This document shows, in pieces, positions 11,621-22,248 of a stretch of DNA of 64,000 nucleotides. A model generated the notes under the pieces. It saw only the letters and a list, made by a program, of their open reading frames with translations. It did not search any database and was not told the DNA's origin. The position numbers were made by a program, and so were the translations under genes. The DNA comes from Tulasnella sp. 424 (lineage: Eukaryota; Basidiomycota; Agaricomycetes; Cantharellales; Tulasnellaceae). Location: NCBI GenBank assembly GCA_019633425.1, contig WSUB01000151.1, forward strand, positions 33,923-97,922. Direction: 5' to 3'. Within the stretch, counting starts at the first letter, position 1. Each line of letters starts with the position of its first letter.

Positions 11621-12307
11621 AAGCTTCGTCGCCACATGGCAGGCGAAACCGACGACGATTGCCATTACTGTAATTTAGCCGAAAACCCTCCCGCAACTCG
11701 TTCAACTCAGCCTCTTCACCGGTGTATCGGCTTCCCACTCGGAATCTTCGTTTTGTGTTCTGCGACTCGCGTCTGCTTCACTTTTGTTCTGGTTTGGCAA
11801 CACCTTGGGAGTGGTGTGCAATCAAATGCGAAGTCGTCTTGCTATCCGGATCCTGTCGATTTTCATGTTACCGTCGTGTTTGCGACTTTATTGCACTATA
11901 TTTCTACCGAGCAATTAGCCTACCGCATTTACGCTCACAATACATTGACAGCCCAGAGACTTTTGAGTAACTGGGTATTTTGTACAGATCATCGGAGCGA
12001 GGATTCGAATTCGTGGTTACTCTTTCGGTCAGTTCGGCTCATTGCACCGCTGAGTGACGCTGGCGCGCAAGGCGAAAGAAGGAGGCCGCATGCTTGGTCT
12101 CTTTATCTAGATAGCTTGCGCACGGCGAGGAGATCTTTATTCACGTTCTCGAAAGTACATTTGCAAACAACATAGAGGCGATCAGAGCCAAATCGCTGAA
12201 TCCACTACCAAAACAAAGGAACGACAGCTGCAAAGCAGGACGAAGGAGAAGAATAATGCGAGAGGGTTGGGTAGTGGATAACAAGTGAATGGATCGGTAG
12301 TCTAAGA
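11621..12307. other. Region without a recognisable gene
   Basis: A 194-codon open frame (11591-12175, plus) covers part of it but starts at the conserved promoter element, has no homologous copy in other units and resembles no family I recognise. Treated as non-coding. Confidence 0.4.
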
Positions 12308-14744
12308 TCATAGGTTTCCGGGGGAGGCTGTTCTCAGAGTGCGCCGTATTTGACGAACTCTGAGGTATAAATGGTAGCTCAGTTGAGAATTCTTGACTTC
12401 CTCCAGAAGCTGTTTCGAAAATCTCTTCCCCCATCCGTAATCAATTCGTTCCGAGGCTACTGAAGCTCCCTTACCTAAGCTCTTTGCTTCTGCATGTCGA
12501 GCTTGGCTGAGCCGGATTTGACCGAGCCGCAACCAGCAGTTCACTCGGCCTGTGGCTTCCCCGATGCTCTGATAAATAGCCATCGCTTGTGTGTACGACG
12601 CTTCCGCTTCGACGTACTTGGCCCGCGCCCGCTGGACGTTCCCAAGCCCATACAATGCGCCAGCTCGGCCCGTGGCATTCCCGAGGCTTTCGTAGATGGC
12701 CAGCGCTTGCGTGTACGACGCCTCTGCTTCGACGTACTTGGACCGCCCTCGCCTAACGTCCCCGAGCGCACGCAATGCGCTCGCTCGGCCTAGGTCATTC
12801 CCGATGCTCTCGCAGATGGCCAGCGCTTGGGTGTACGACGCCTCCGCTTTGACGTACTTGGACCGCACGAGCTGGACGTGCCCAAGACCACACAATGCGT
12901 TCGCTTGGCCCAGGTCATCCCCGACGTTCTCGTAGATGGCCAGCGTTTGGGTGTACGACGCCTTTGCTTCGGCGTACTTGGACCGCGCTTGCTGGACGTA
13001 CCCAAGCCCAAGTAATACGCTCGCTCGGCCCAGGTCATTCCTGATGCTCTGAAAAATTGCGAGCGCTTCTGTGTAAGAAGCCTCTGCTTCGGCATACTTC
13101 GACCGGTCTCGGTAACTGTATGCCAGCTTGACTAATATGCTTCCTACGGTAAGTTGGTCGCCAGTCAACCGAGCAATGGTCAAGCCCTCATTATACGCCT
13201 TTGAAGCTTTTTCGTGTCTGGCTTGCAAACGATGCATTTCCCCGACTTCTAGTAACAGGGCAGCGGACCGAATCTTGGATTCCTTCCCGCTTTTCACCCC
13301 TGGGATGACCCGTGGCTGTTTCAAATGAACCTCGTTATCTGAGTCTCACCTGAGTGGTGTCCCACTTACCATGAAATCAAGGGCTTTCCTGCATTCTGTT
13401 ACAGACGGTCGTTCCCTCGGTTCAAGTTTCCAACATTTCTGCATCATATCGCGGAGACGATAGATTTGGGAAAGTATAGTATGGTCACGGGTCACTGGCA
13501 GTCGGCCTTCGACTATTTTCATAGTGATGTCCCACTCTTCATTGAGCTCCTCGAAAGGGTAACGGTCGGTGGTAGCCTGAGACAGGACAAGAGAGTAAGG
13601 GTCAAATGATCGCCACGTGGATTAGACTTGCAAGTTCACCTCCCACGCCACCCAACCCAGCGCCCAGATGTCGGTTGCTAGGTCCAGCGATTCTCCCTTC
13701 AAGATCTCCGGTGGCGACCAACGCAGCGAGCAGGCCGGACCTGTCAACGTAAGCGTGGTATCGGACGCGGTAATCTTCACCTGAGGAAGGTCGTTTTTGT
13801 CTGGACGATTATGGCTCGCTGGGCCAGCTGGTTGAGTTACTGGCTTAGAACCGACTTCCTGCGTCCGTCGAATAATTCGAGCCGAGCCAAAGTCGGTGAT
13901 GACAGCGCGATTTGACGAGTTGACTAGGATGTTCAACTGAGCAGTAATCGAAGTAAGTAGATATCAGAGGAATGGCGTGTAGCGAAACTGACCGATTTGA
14001 GGTCGCCATGGCAGATGGGAGGTTGGCGAGTGTGAAGGTATTCTAGTCCAAGCGCAACATCCTGAATCTAATGCGCAGTGAAGGTCAGGTCCGCATCTGA
14101 TTCCCTCGCTGTTTATGACGCACTAGCGACACGCGTTCGGGGATCTCCCACTCGCCTGAATGAAGGAACTCCCGAAGGTTGCCGTTCTCCTCCCATGGGA
14201 ACACCAACCAGGCAATGCGATTCTCGACGTCCTCCACAAACCCAATGATCTCTACGATATTGGGGTGAGATAGCTTGTCCAGTACACGCAACTCGTTGAC
14301 AAATATCTGAAGAGGACTGAGTCAGGTCGAGAGGCATTAACGGGCGGGAGGACTTACGCGAAGGAACTTCTCTTCAGTTATATCGCCATTCAAAACGAAT
14401 CGCAGCTTCTTCACGGCCACTCTTTTTCCTTCTCGACTACCGCCAGCCCGGATGAACGTAGCCACCACGACATCGCCGTAAGCACCACCTTCTTGCGAAC
14501 CTCTTCCGATGAAGTCGATTTCGGTTACGAATATCCGTCTCCGCGATAGAGTGGCGAGGAGGTCTCGCTGAAACGAGAGGGCGGTGGGGCAATGTCAGCC
14601 AGACTCATATGCCTGAACCTTACTTACGGCAGATAACTTGGTTCCCCTGGTACAGGACAAAGCTGCTTCCATTCGTAAAGCATCCATGGCTTCCGTCAGG
14701 CCGTCGAATTCCGCATCGAGTGTCGCCAAAGGAGGATTTGACAT
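12308..14744 (-). CDS. Protein kinase-TPR fusion protein
   Basis: Exons (minus) 14744-14628, 14567-14358, 14306-14124, 14067-13993, 13936-13640, 13576-13370 and 13315-12308, all phase 0, 698 residues. Kinase domain: Gly-rich loop IGRGSQEGGAYGDVV, VAVKK, catalytic loop HGDLKSLNILV, DFGSARI, SPPEIL and DIWALGWVAWE. The catalytic loop has HGD in place of HRD, with Asp and Asn kept, so it can be active. A C-terminal block of about seven tetratricopeptide-type repeats follows (RSKYAEAEASYTQALAIYE pattern). This looks like a signalling or scaffold protein; kinase-TPR fusions are common in some Agaricomycetes. The gene lies between array units 1 and 2, where unit 2's F-box is lost. The neighbouring CGAAAA-rich block (15074-15414) is 330-670 bp upstream of the start. 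Confidence 0.85.
12535..13140 (-). repeat. 120-nt tandem repeats encoding TPR motifs
   Basis: About five consecutive copies with an exact 120-nt period (40 residues) and strong nucleotide identity, visible at 12541, 12661, 12781, 12901 and 13021. They lie inside the last exon of the kinase-TPR gene. The similarity at DNA level suggests recent expansion or gene conversion. Confidence 0.9.
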
Positions 14745-15073
14745 GTCGACTCTCAAGATCGTTCCTCAGGGTGAGAAGGAATCTCGCTACGTCAGTAGGG
14801 GTTTCTTTGGTGGTGGACGAGGTGGCTCATCATGTTTCTTTTCCTTTTTGTTCTATCATTATGTGGTTAGACAAAGCTTGTTCTCGCAGTACCTTCCAGC
14901 CCTCCGTTTCAAGAACATTCTATCATGTTTCTGTTTACTGCGCACTTGTGGGGAACAGACATGTTCGCCTGGAAAACGTAAAGGGTAGCACGGAACAAAC
15001 AGAAAGGCACATGCCTAATGGGGCAAGTGCGTCCATGTTCTTTGCACCGCGAGGAGATCGATAAATTCTCCGT

Positions 15074-15414
15074 CGAAAACGTCGTCGAAAATGGTGCAGA
15101 TTTGTGAAAACTTCGAGGGAATTTCCGTCCACGAAAGTACAAATTTGCTCAAGGTTTTCGTCTAGCGTAAGTTTGGCGAAAATGCCTTGCGTGTTTTCGT
15201 TCCGTAGTTTCGCCGAGCGATCTCCCCACGGTTTCGTAGTACCCTGAGCGCGTTCCCGTCGTTTTCGCCGGGTTTTGAAACTGGAGCGAGAACAGGCAGC
15301 CCATTTTCGCTACCCTTACGTTGGACGAAAACAATCAGCACATTCACATAGAAAGGTCTCCATCTGTTTCGCGGCGAAAATTACACAAATCTGCAGCATT
15401 CTCGCCGGCGAAAA
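15074..15414. repeat. Cluster of CGAAAA/TTTTCG motifs
   Basis: Ten copies in 341 bp: CGAAAA at 15074, 15086, 15177, 15326, 15375 and 15409; TTTTCG at 15155, 15194, 15262 and 15304. Several extend to GGCGAAAAT or ATTTTCGC. Random expectation is below one. Function unknown; E2F- or SBF-like binding sites are one reading. Confidence 0.7.
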
Positions 15415-15956
15415 TACCTACTTCCTCGCGGTGTTGTGTGCCGCGCTAATGTTTCCCGACCAAACTTGTTGATTTCTCCCCTATGGCACCCCACTCCACT
15501 TTGCCGCGGAGCTCTTACGTTGCAAAGCATCCTAGAGTACTCTGACATAGCCGGCCGGTGAGACAACCATCGCTATTATATATACTGTATAATCTCGACC
15601 CCAGCGCCGTTCCTGTGGCGTTTCTGAAAATTTCCACGGACGTTTCTGAAGAATCCATAAGGGAAGTGGACCAAATCGCGCTAATGGAGACCGAATGAAT
15701 AGCAAAGCTCGTCCGCAGCAATTCATGTAACATTTCTTACGAGGAAGCTGAGCTTCCATTATCTGGCCAAGAACGCATCACGGGTGCTCCAGACTTATGT
15801 TTAACTCCGCTCCTCAGGAACGATCGGGCATTGTCAATCACGTTCGTTGAACAGATACGTCGCATACCCCCCAGAGCCGAGTTCCCACGGATCGGTTGCG
15901 CATTCTGTGCGCCGAGGGGGGAATGAAATCTGATAGTGCGAAAGAGACGATGATTA
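15415..15956. other. Unassigned sequence before unit 2 F-box remnant
   Basis: No gene recognised. This is where the missing body of the unit 2 F-box gene would be expected. Confidence 0.4.
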
Positions 15957-16220
15957 CTGGTGATCGAATTGAGGGCGAGAGCAGAAGACCCCGTACGCAA
16001 AGATAAACAGGCTATGGTTCATTTCTTACCCCCTTCCTTCGTCCACGCTCACACTCTTCACAATAGGTTTGGGTCAAGCACGCCGCGTCGAACTGGAGCC
16101 CGCATCAGCGGCCTACTGCAAAGTTCTTTGTAGGGCTCCTCTCGAAGCTCGAATTTTCTCTGCAAAAGGGGAAGGACGGACGACGGAAACCGGTTCATTG
16201 AGTACTCCCATCAGCGTTGA
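15957..16220 (+). pseudogene. F-box gene 3' remnant (array unit 2)
   Basis: Keeps the last 50-60 nt of exon 1, the short intron and exon 2 through CAGCGTTGA. Frame is lost in exon 2 (a TAG and small deletions). No F-box remains. Confidence 0.85.
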
Positions 16221-16463
16221 ATGTCCCGCTGCAGGACAACAAGCGAGATCAAGAGGGCGATATAGACGCCTTGTGGTAGAACATCTATAATGTTCACGGC
16301 CCGCAGATAGAGCCGAAGAATCCCCAATCGAAGGATGCTTGATCTGAGTCACTCACGGAGCTTAAGACACGCAAAATAAGTACTAAATTCCAACTCTATA
16401 CAATACAATCTAATCGTCCGATACAGAGTTGAGAGCATTCCCAACGAGGTTTTTCTAATCCAT

Positions 16464-17494
16464 TTACTCGATGTCGAAGACCAATACTTCGGCAGGGGTC
16501 GAGCCAATGTTCTCAATTTGCAACTTGTCACCAGCCGCACCCCAAGCGAACGAACCGTCGCCCTCGGAAAGTTCAAGACCGCCGTTCACGCGGATTTCTA
16601 GAATAAGAATTCACATAAGTCAGTCTTCAAATCTCAAAAATTAGAGCGGAGTGACATACGGTTACCCTTGGCTGCGCCGGTGTTGTATCCGCTTGTCTGG
16701 ATGACGTGAACGTATGATTTTCGTTGAATCTCGCCCGATGCTGGAGCGGGGAAGACGTGTTCGACGCTCTTTCCGGGGGTGAGGATGGTGGACTTGAGAG
16801 TCACGTTGCTCTGCACAGGTGCAGGTCCGCTTCCTTCCCGCTCCTCCTGGACACCTTCACTTCCAACAGGTGCGACGATTGTTACGAGCTTGTCGGTCTT
16901 CTCTTCATCCGTGAAGTGGCGAGTGAAGTACCTGGGCCGCAAGTTGCGCGTGTGTGGCTCTGCCCAGATTTGAAGGAAGTGAACGACGGACTTGTTGTTG
17001 CGGTTGTATTCCGAGTGACGAATCCCAGTTCCAGCGGAAGTGAGTTGCACGTCGCCACGTTTAAGAATCTCGAGGTTGCCCATGCTGTCTTTGTGCTCAA
17101 GTTCGCCCGAGACGACGTAGGAGAAGATTTCCATCTCGCGGTGACCTATGATCGAAAATTCGAATAGTCAATATATATACCATAACAAGGATTTAATTCA
17201 AAGTCGGGACGTACCATGAGTCCCGAAGCCTTCACTAGGCTCGACACGGTCTTCGTTGATAACTCGAAGGTTGCCAAACGAGTCATATCGAGGATCCCAG
17301 TAACCGGCAAATGAGAAGGTGTGGAAGGTCTTCAACCAACCATGATTGGCTATGAACAGTGGGTCAGATTACCAGTTCTGAAAAATTCAACATGTTGAGA
17401 ACATACCTCCACCACGCTCAGTGTTAGGACGAGGAACAAGCTTGACGTTGGGGTAGAGAGGAGACAAGGAGGACGTGGATGCAGGTGAAGACAT
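16464..17494 (-). CDS. Pirin family protein 2 (array unit 2)
   Basis: Exons (minus) 17494-17407, 17349-17215, 17145-16660, 16597-16464; 843 nt, 280 residues, exactly the layout of pirin 1. Metal ligands H74, H76, H118 and E120 are kept. The upstream ATG seen in some paralogues is ACG here, so the shared internal start is the only sensible one. The promoter carries a full TGACGTCA at 17816-17823. It is divergent from F-box B. Confidence 0.9.
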
Positions 17495-18290
17495 TGCGGT
17501 AGGAGGAATCTCGTGTTTAGTGGTGGAAGAAGCTGCTGATCCAAGAGCTATACGCTGGAGGAGTGAGGAGAACAGGATGGCGAGTGGAGCGAGGAAAAGT
17601 TGTTTAAGTTGCGCTGGGGTGTGAGTTTGTTGCTCGTGGTCCTCGTTGATGCAGGAAACAAAGCTGTTGATGCTGCAGAGTCCGTCGTTTAGGCATTGGC
17701 CTTTATACTGGGAGGAGGTCGAGATTCCGGATGAGCAGCCGTCAGCAAGTAAGCAAATGAGATGGTCCGGCTTCTGCTGATGTGATCAGGGTCCTACCGA
17801 CGGCAGAAGGCCGGATGACGTCAACGACTCTGTAAACTACTACTTGATTCCACGGATCTGGAAGACTCTTCGAGACGAACGGAGCATGATTGAGGATGGT
17901 CAGTAATATGGGCAGCCAAGTCGTATATCGTTTGTCAATTTTTTCAGCGAAGTTAGCGGGAGCATGGACATCTGCATGCCGCCTCAGTGAATGCGGTACA
18001 AATCACGTGACAGGCTCAGCAGCCACAGTCTCTGCACAGTGGAAATTCTCCCCTCCAAAGAATCTCGCTGCAATTGACTCTCAGGATCTTTCCTTCGTCA
18101 GAGCAAGAGGATAGGAAGCAGTCGAGTGTTTCAGCGTAAGTCACGTGATCAAGGTTGACATAAGCCGTGCGGTTGTTTGCCTGACCACACTGCTCGATTC
18201 CGACGGTCTCATTCCAAAGCACGAACTTGCCACGAAGAACTTTAAACCTGTGCGCAGCCCCCCACCCCCATCCAGAACCCATGAACAGAA
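17495..18290. promoter_or_regulatory. Divergent promoter, pirin 2 / F-box B
   Basis: Contains the TGATGTGATCAGGGTC block, TGACGTCA (17816-17823) and two CACGTG sites (18004-18009 and 18142-18147). The same order recurs upstream of the other units. Confidence 0.55.
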
Positions 18291-19635
18291 ATGAACCCCC
18301 AAAATGTCAACTCTCCAAACCATTCTCCCCACCAAGTAACTCAGATTCCGCCATGCGCACAGCCTCGATATCCCTCTCATTCCCCTCGAGCTATGGGAGC
18401 AAATTTTCCTCGTCTTATTTCATGGAGCCGTCGAGGAGAATATTGCGTTGGGCCAGCCGGATATTCTCCGCCAGCAGTGGTATGGACACGCGTTTAAGGG
18501 TCTGTGGCTCACATGCCGGGCGCTATATATGGTTGGGGAGCAGGTGCGGAGGAGGTTGCGCGTCATATCGGACCCAAGTCTACCCAAGCCTTCACTAGAC
18601 TTGACGAGGGTTTCAGAGTTCCGTGTAGGAGAGCCCCCAACAGAAATGATAGTGAAGGGCGAGGCTGTCACGCCCCTAATCCCTTGGCTATTTGGAGACG
18701 CCGTGTGGCCAGTGGAGTGACTGGAGTTGGTCGACATCTGTCTCGGCTTTTGGATCTTCAGGAACATGACCGGACTCGATAAGTTACGGCGTCTAAAAAT
18801 TCGGAACTGTGGATCAAACAAGGACTTGGGACCCCTCCCTAGGTACCTTTGGAATAAAGATGTATGCGGCGTGATCGAGGTCCTACCCTTAAAAGTCGTG
18901 CAATTGGAGCTCAACTACACGTTTTGGACCCCGCCCGAACTCCCTCGAGAGGTTCCATTCTTGGCGTTTCTATCCACCCTTCAAACGCTGGCCTTGTGCG
19001 GAAAGTCCTTTAGGGCCGTAACGCAGCTCCCTAAGACCTTATCTCCTTCACCCCTGCAACATCTTACTATAACAGACGATCAACCTTACTCCGTCAACAA
19101 GGAAGATGTACTATCGTACTTCGCCCGCTGTTCAAAGCTCAAGACTCTCGACGTCGACAACTCGATCCAAACGTCGGCGCTGGCCCAAGGAGACATCCCG
19201 GCGAACCTCCCAGACCTGATGGAATACAAAGGACCGGCGGATTTGCTTACGCTCCTACATACTCCTAATCTGCGTTTCGCACTCGCGACGGGGTTTGAGT
19301 GGGACGGTAACCCTCTGATCCAGTCTCTTATCACCGGGTCATCGACTCCACAGAGTCTGGTGATCGAGTTGACTGCGAGAGCGGAAGACCCGGTCTGCAA
19401 AGATATACAGGCGAGTGATGGTTTTTTCATACCCCTTTCTCAGTCCACACTCACATTCGTTACATGATAGGCTTGGGTGGAGCAAGCCGCGTCGAGATGG
19501 AGCCCGCATTGGCGGTCTACTGCAAGGTTCTCCCTCGTTTTTCGTACGGCTCCTCTTGGAGAGTGGATATTCTCGGCGAAAGGTGGAAGGACTGACGCCG
19601 GAGACGTGTTCATTGAGCACTTCCGGAAGCGATAA
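18291..19635 (+). pseudogene. F-box protein B, broken (array unit 3)
   Basis: Same two-exon layout as A (exon 1 to 19410, GC-AG intron 19411-19470, exon 2 to TAA 19633-19635). The N-terminal ATG frame is shifted before the F-box by a deletion near 18345-18360, and an in-frame TGA stands at 18718-18720 where A has CGA. The rest (18727 onward) stays open and includes the whole Leu-rich part and an intact C-terminal block ending IEHFRKR. A downstream re-initiated product is possible but unsupported. Confidence 0.8.
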
Positions 19636-20245
19636 ATGTCCCGTTTACCGGGCCGCTGCCGCCGGTCAACGAGCGAGATCAAGAGAGGATGACATAAATG
19701 CCTTGGAAGAGTAAAAGACCTATACGGCCCTCCCTCTGTACGTAGTGGCATCGGATGATAGATAATTTCATGTAGACTCCTGCTACTTGACTAACGGGGT
19801 TTTTTTTGGGAAGGCTTGTTCAACTTTTGGGGGGAGGGGCTTTCAATTCCACCGGGCACGGGGATGTCGGGCTCATCACGTGACCTGTCAACATCGGGAA
19901 AAAACTGACAGCCGTAGGCTAATAAGCGAACTATTGACGGCCCCGTAGCGCCCATAGTTCGGCCAGAACTCCGTAGCACTCCATTACCTCGGTAGACCAA
20001 TAGGACGACTACCTTGGTCTCAGCACCCTCACGTAGTTCACCTGATATCGGACGGCGAGCACAGTATATGGCCACTTCTTTCTACTGAGACATTGCTTAG
20101 GATCCTCTCGCTACAGGCGGGCTGTTGAAGCTTTGGGGTTTACCATCACTATCGGTAGGAACACTCTCTTCTGTTTCTTTTTTTCCCCTGTGATGGCCAC
20201 GCAACATTCCAGCGTTCAGCCGTGCTTTTGACTATCCTCTTGGGG
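19636..20245. other. Spacer in array unit 3
   Basis: Contains a CACGTG at 19877-19882, like 9443-9448 in unit 1. The rhomboid relic of the other units is not recognisable here. Confidence 0.4.
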
Positions 20246-20316
20246 GGTTCATTGGTGCAGTGGAAGCACTTCGTTCAGACCATCCGACAACCCCGGTTCG
20301 AATTCGGGATGAACCC
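20246..20316 (+). pseudogene. Degenerate tRNA-Val-like sequence (array unit 3)
   Basis: 71 nt. The acceptor stem GGTTCAT/ATGAACC is perfect, the D arm is GTGC/GCAC and the T arm is CCCGG-TTCGAAT-TCGGG. The anticodon stem has only three pairs and position 33 is A, so it is probably non-functional. The anticodon position would read GAC (Val). Homologous to 9500-9596. Confidence 0.55.
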
Positions 20317-20415
20317 TCCACCTTTTAAGGCTGAAAATTCCAACTCTATACAATACGATCTAATCGTCCGATACATAGCCCAAAGCATCCCAAAGCAGGT
20401 TTTTTTTAAATATAT

Positions 20416-21631
20416 TTACTCGATCTCGAAGACTAAAACTTCGGCAGGGGTCGTGCCAATGTTCTCAATTTGCAGCTTGTCACCAGCGGCGCCCCAAGCG
20501 AACGAACCGTCGCCCTCGGAAAGTTCGAGACCACCGTTCACGCGGACTCCTATATACAGACGGCCTAATGGTCAGTTTCCAATTTCAAAACTAGCGCAGC
20601 ATGGAGCGACGTACGGTTACCCTTGGCAGCTTCGGTGTTGTATCCGCTTGTCTGGATGACGTGGACGTATGCTTTTCGTTGAGTCTCGCCTGATGCGGGA
20701 GCAGAAAAGACGTGCTCGACGCTCTTTCCGGGGGTGAGAATAGTGGACTTGAGTGTCACGTTGCTCTGCACAGGTGCAGGTCCGCTTCCTTCCCGCTCCT
20801 CCTTGACACCTTCACTTCCAATAGGTGCCACGATTGTTACGAGCTTGTCGGTCTTCTCTTCGTCGGTGAAGTGGCGAGTGAAGTACTTGGGGCGTAAGTT
20901 GCGGGTATGTGGCTCGGCCCAAATTTGAAGGAAGTGGACGACGGACTTGTTGTTGCGGTTGTACTCCGAATGGCGAATCCCGGTTCCTGCGGAAGTGAGT
21001 TGCACGTGGCCACGTTTGAGGATCTCGAGATTGCCCATGCTGTCTTTGTGCTCAAGTTCGCCCGAGACGACGTAGGAAAAGATTTCCATCTCGCGGTGAC
21101 CTATCATCGGAAAATTAGAAATAGTCAGTATACATTTATTCTATAACAAGGTTTTAATTCGATATCGGGACGTACCATGAGTTCCGAAGCCTTCACTAGG
21201 CTCGACACGGTCTTCGTTGATCACTCGGAGGTTGCCAAACGACATATATCGAGGATCCCAGTAACTGGCAAAGGAGAACGTNNNNNNNNNNNNNNNNNNN
21301 NNNNNNNNNNNNNNNNNNNNNNNNNNNNNNNNNNNNNNNNNNNNNNNNNNNNNNNNNNNNNNNNNNNNNNNNNNNNNNNCGACACGGTCTTCGTTGATCA
21401 CTCGGAGGTTGCCAAACGACATATATCGAGGATCCCAGTAACTGGCAAAGGAGAACGTGTGGAAGGTCTTCAACCACCCATGGTCGGCTATGAACAGTGG
21501 GTCAGATTACCAGTTCTGGAAATTCGACAGGCTGGGGACATACCTCCGCCACGCTCGGTGTTGGGACGAGGAACGAGCTTGACGTTGGGCTGGAGAGGAG
21601 ACAAGGCGGACGTGGATGCAGCTGAAGACAT
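20416..21631 (-). CDS. Pirin family protein 3 (array unit 3), exon 2 split by assembly gap
   Basis: Exons (minus) 21631-21544, about 21487-21176 (holding the gap), 21100-20615 and 20549-20416. All parts match the other pirins. Exon 2 is longer than in the paralogues only because 98 N and a repeated 79-bp segment are inserted; without them it is the normal 135 nt. Metal ligands are present in exons 2 and 3. Divergent from F-box C. Confidence 0.85.
21203..21458. repeat. 79-bp direct repeat flanking a 98-N gap
   Basis: 21203-21281 and 21380-21458 are identical and correspond to one stretch of pirin exon 2. The N run is 21282-21379. This pattern is typical of a scaffolding gap over overlapping contig ends, not of real duplication. 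Confidence 0.9.
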
Positions 21632-22248
21632 TGCAGTAGTAGTAATGTTCCGCTTAACGACGGAAGAGGTTGCTGAGCGGAGAGTGATACGCTGGATGAG
21701 TGAGGAGAACAGGATGGCGAATGTAGCGAGGAAAAGCGCAGAAATGAGTTATTTAGGTTGCGCTGGGATGTGAATCTGTTGCTTGCGGTCCTCGCTGATG
21801 CAGGAAACAAAGCTGTTGATGCCTCAGAGTTCACTATTTAGCCATTGGTATTTATACAGGGAGGAGATCGAGGTTCCGGACGAGCAGTCGTCGCAAATAA
21901 GCAAATGAGATGGTCCGACTTTCGCTGATGTGATCAGGGTCCGATTTTTCGGTAGGAGCCCGAATGACGTCGACGACTCTGTAAACTGCTACTTGGATCC
22001 ACGGATATGAAGACTCTTCTAAAGGAACGGATGATAGAGTATGGTCAGTAATATGGGCAGCCAAGTCGTATATCGTTTGTCATTTTCAGCGAGGCTGGCG
22101 GGAGCACTGCATGCGGCCACATCGAATGGGTCACAAATCACGTGACAGATTCAGCCACAGGGGGAATTCAGACCCCCACAGAAATTCACTACCATCGACT
22201 CTCAAGATCGTTCCTTCGTCACAGCAGCAGGGGAGGAAGCAGTCAAGT
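21632..22248. promoter_or_regulatory. Divergent promoter, pirin 3 / F-box C
   Basis: Has the shared TGATCAGGGTC block, a TGACGTCG site and CACGTG at 22139-22144. Confidence 0.5.

Noticed and set aside
11591..12175. 194-codon plus-strand frame
   Set aside because: It begins at the shared promoter element, has no counterpart in other units and no family features.
20246..20316. Functional tRNA-Val gene
   Set aside because: The anticodon stem has only three pairs and position 33 is not U.
21203..21458. True internal duplication of pirin 3 exon 2
   Set aside because: Identical flanks around an N run indicate contig overlap; no other pirin has such an insertion.
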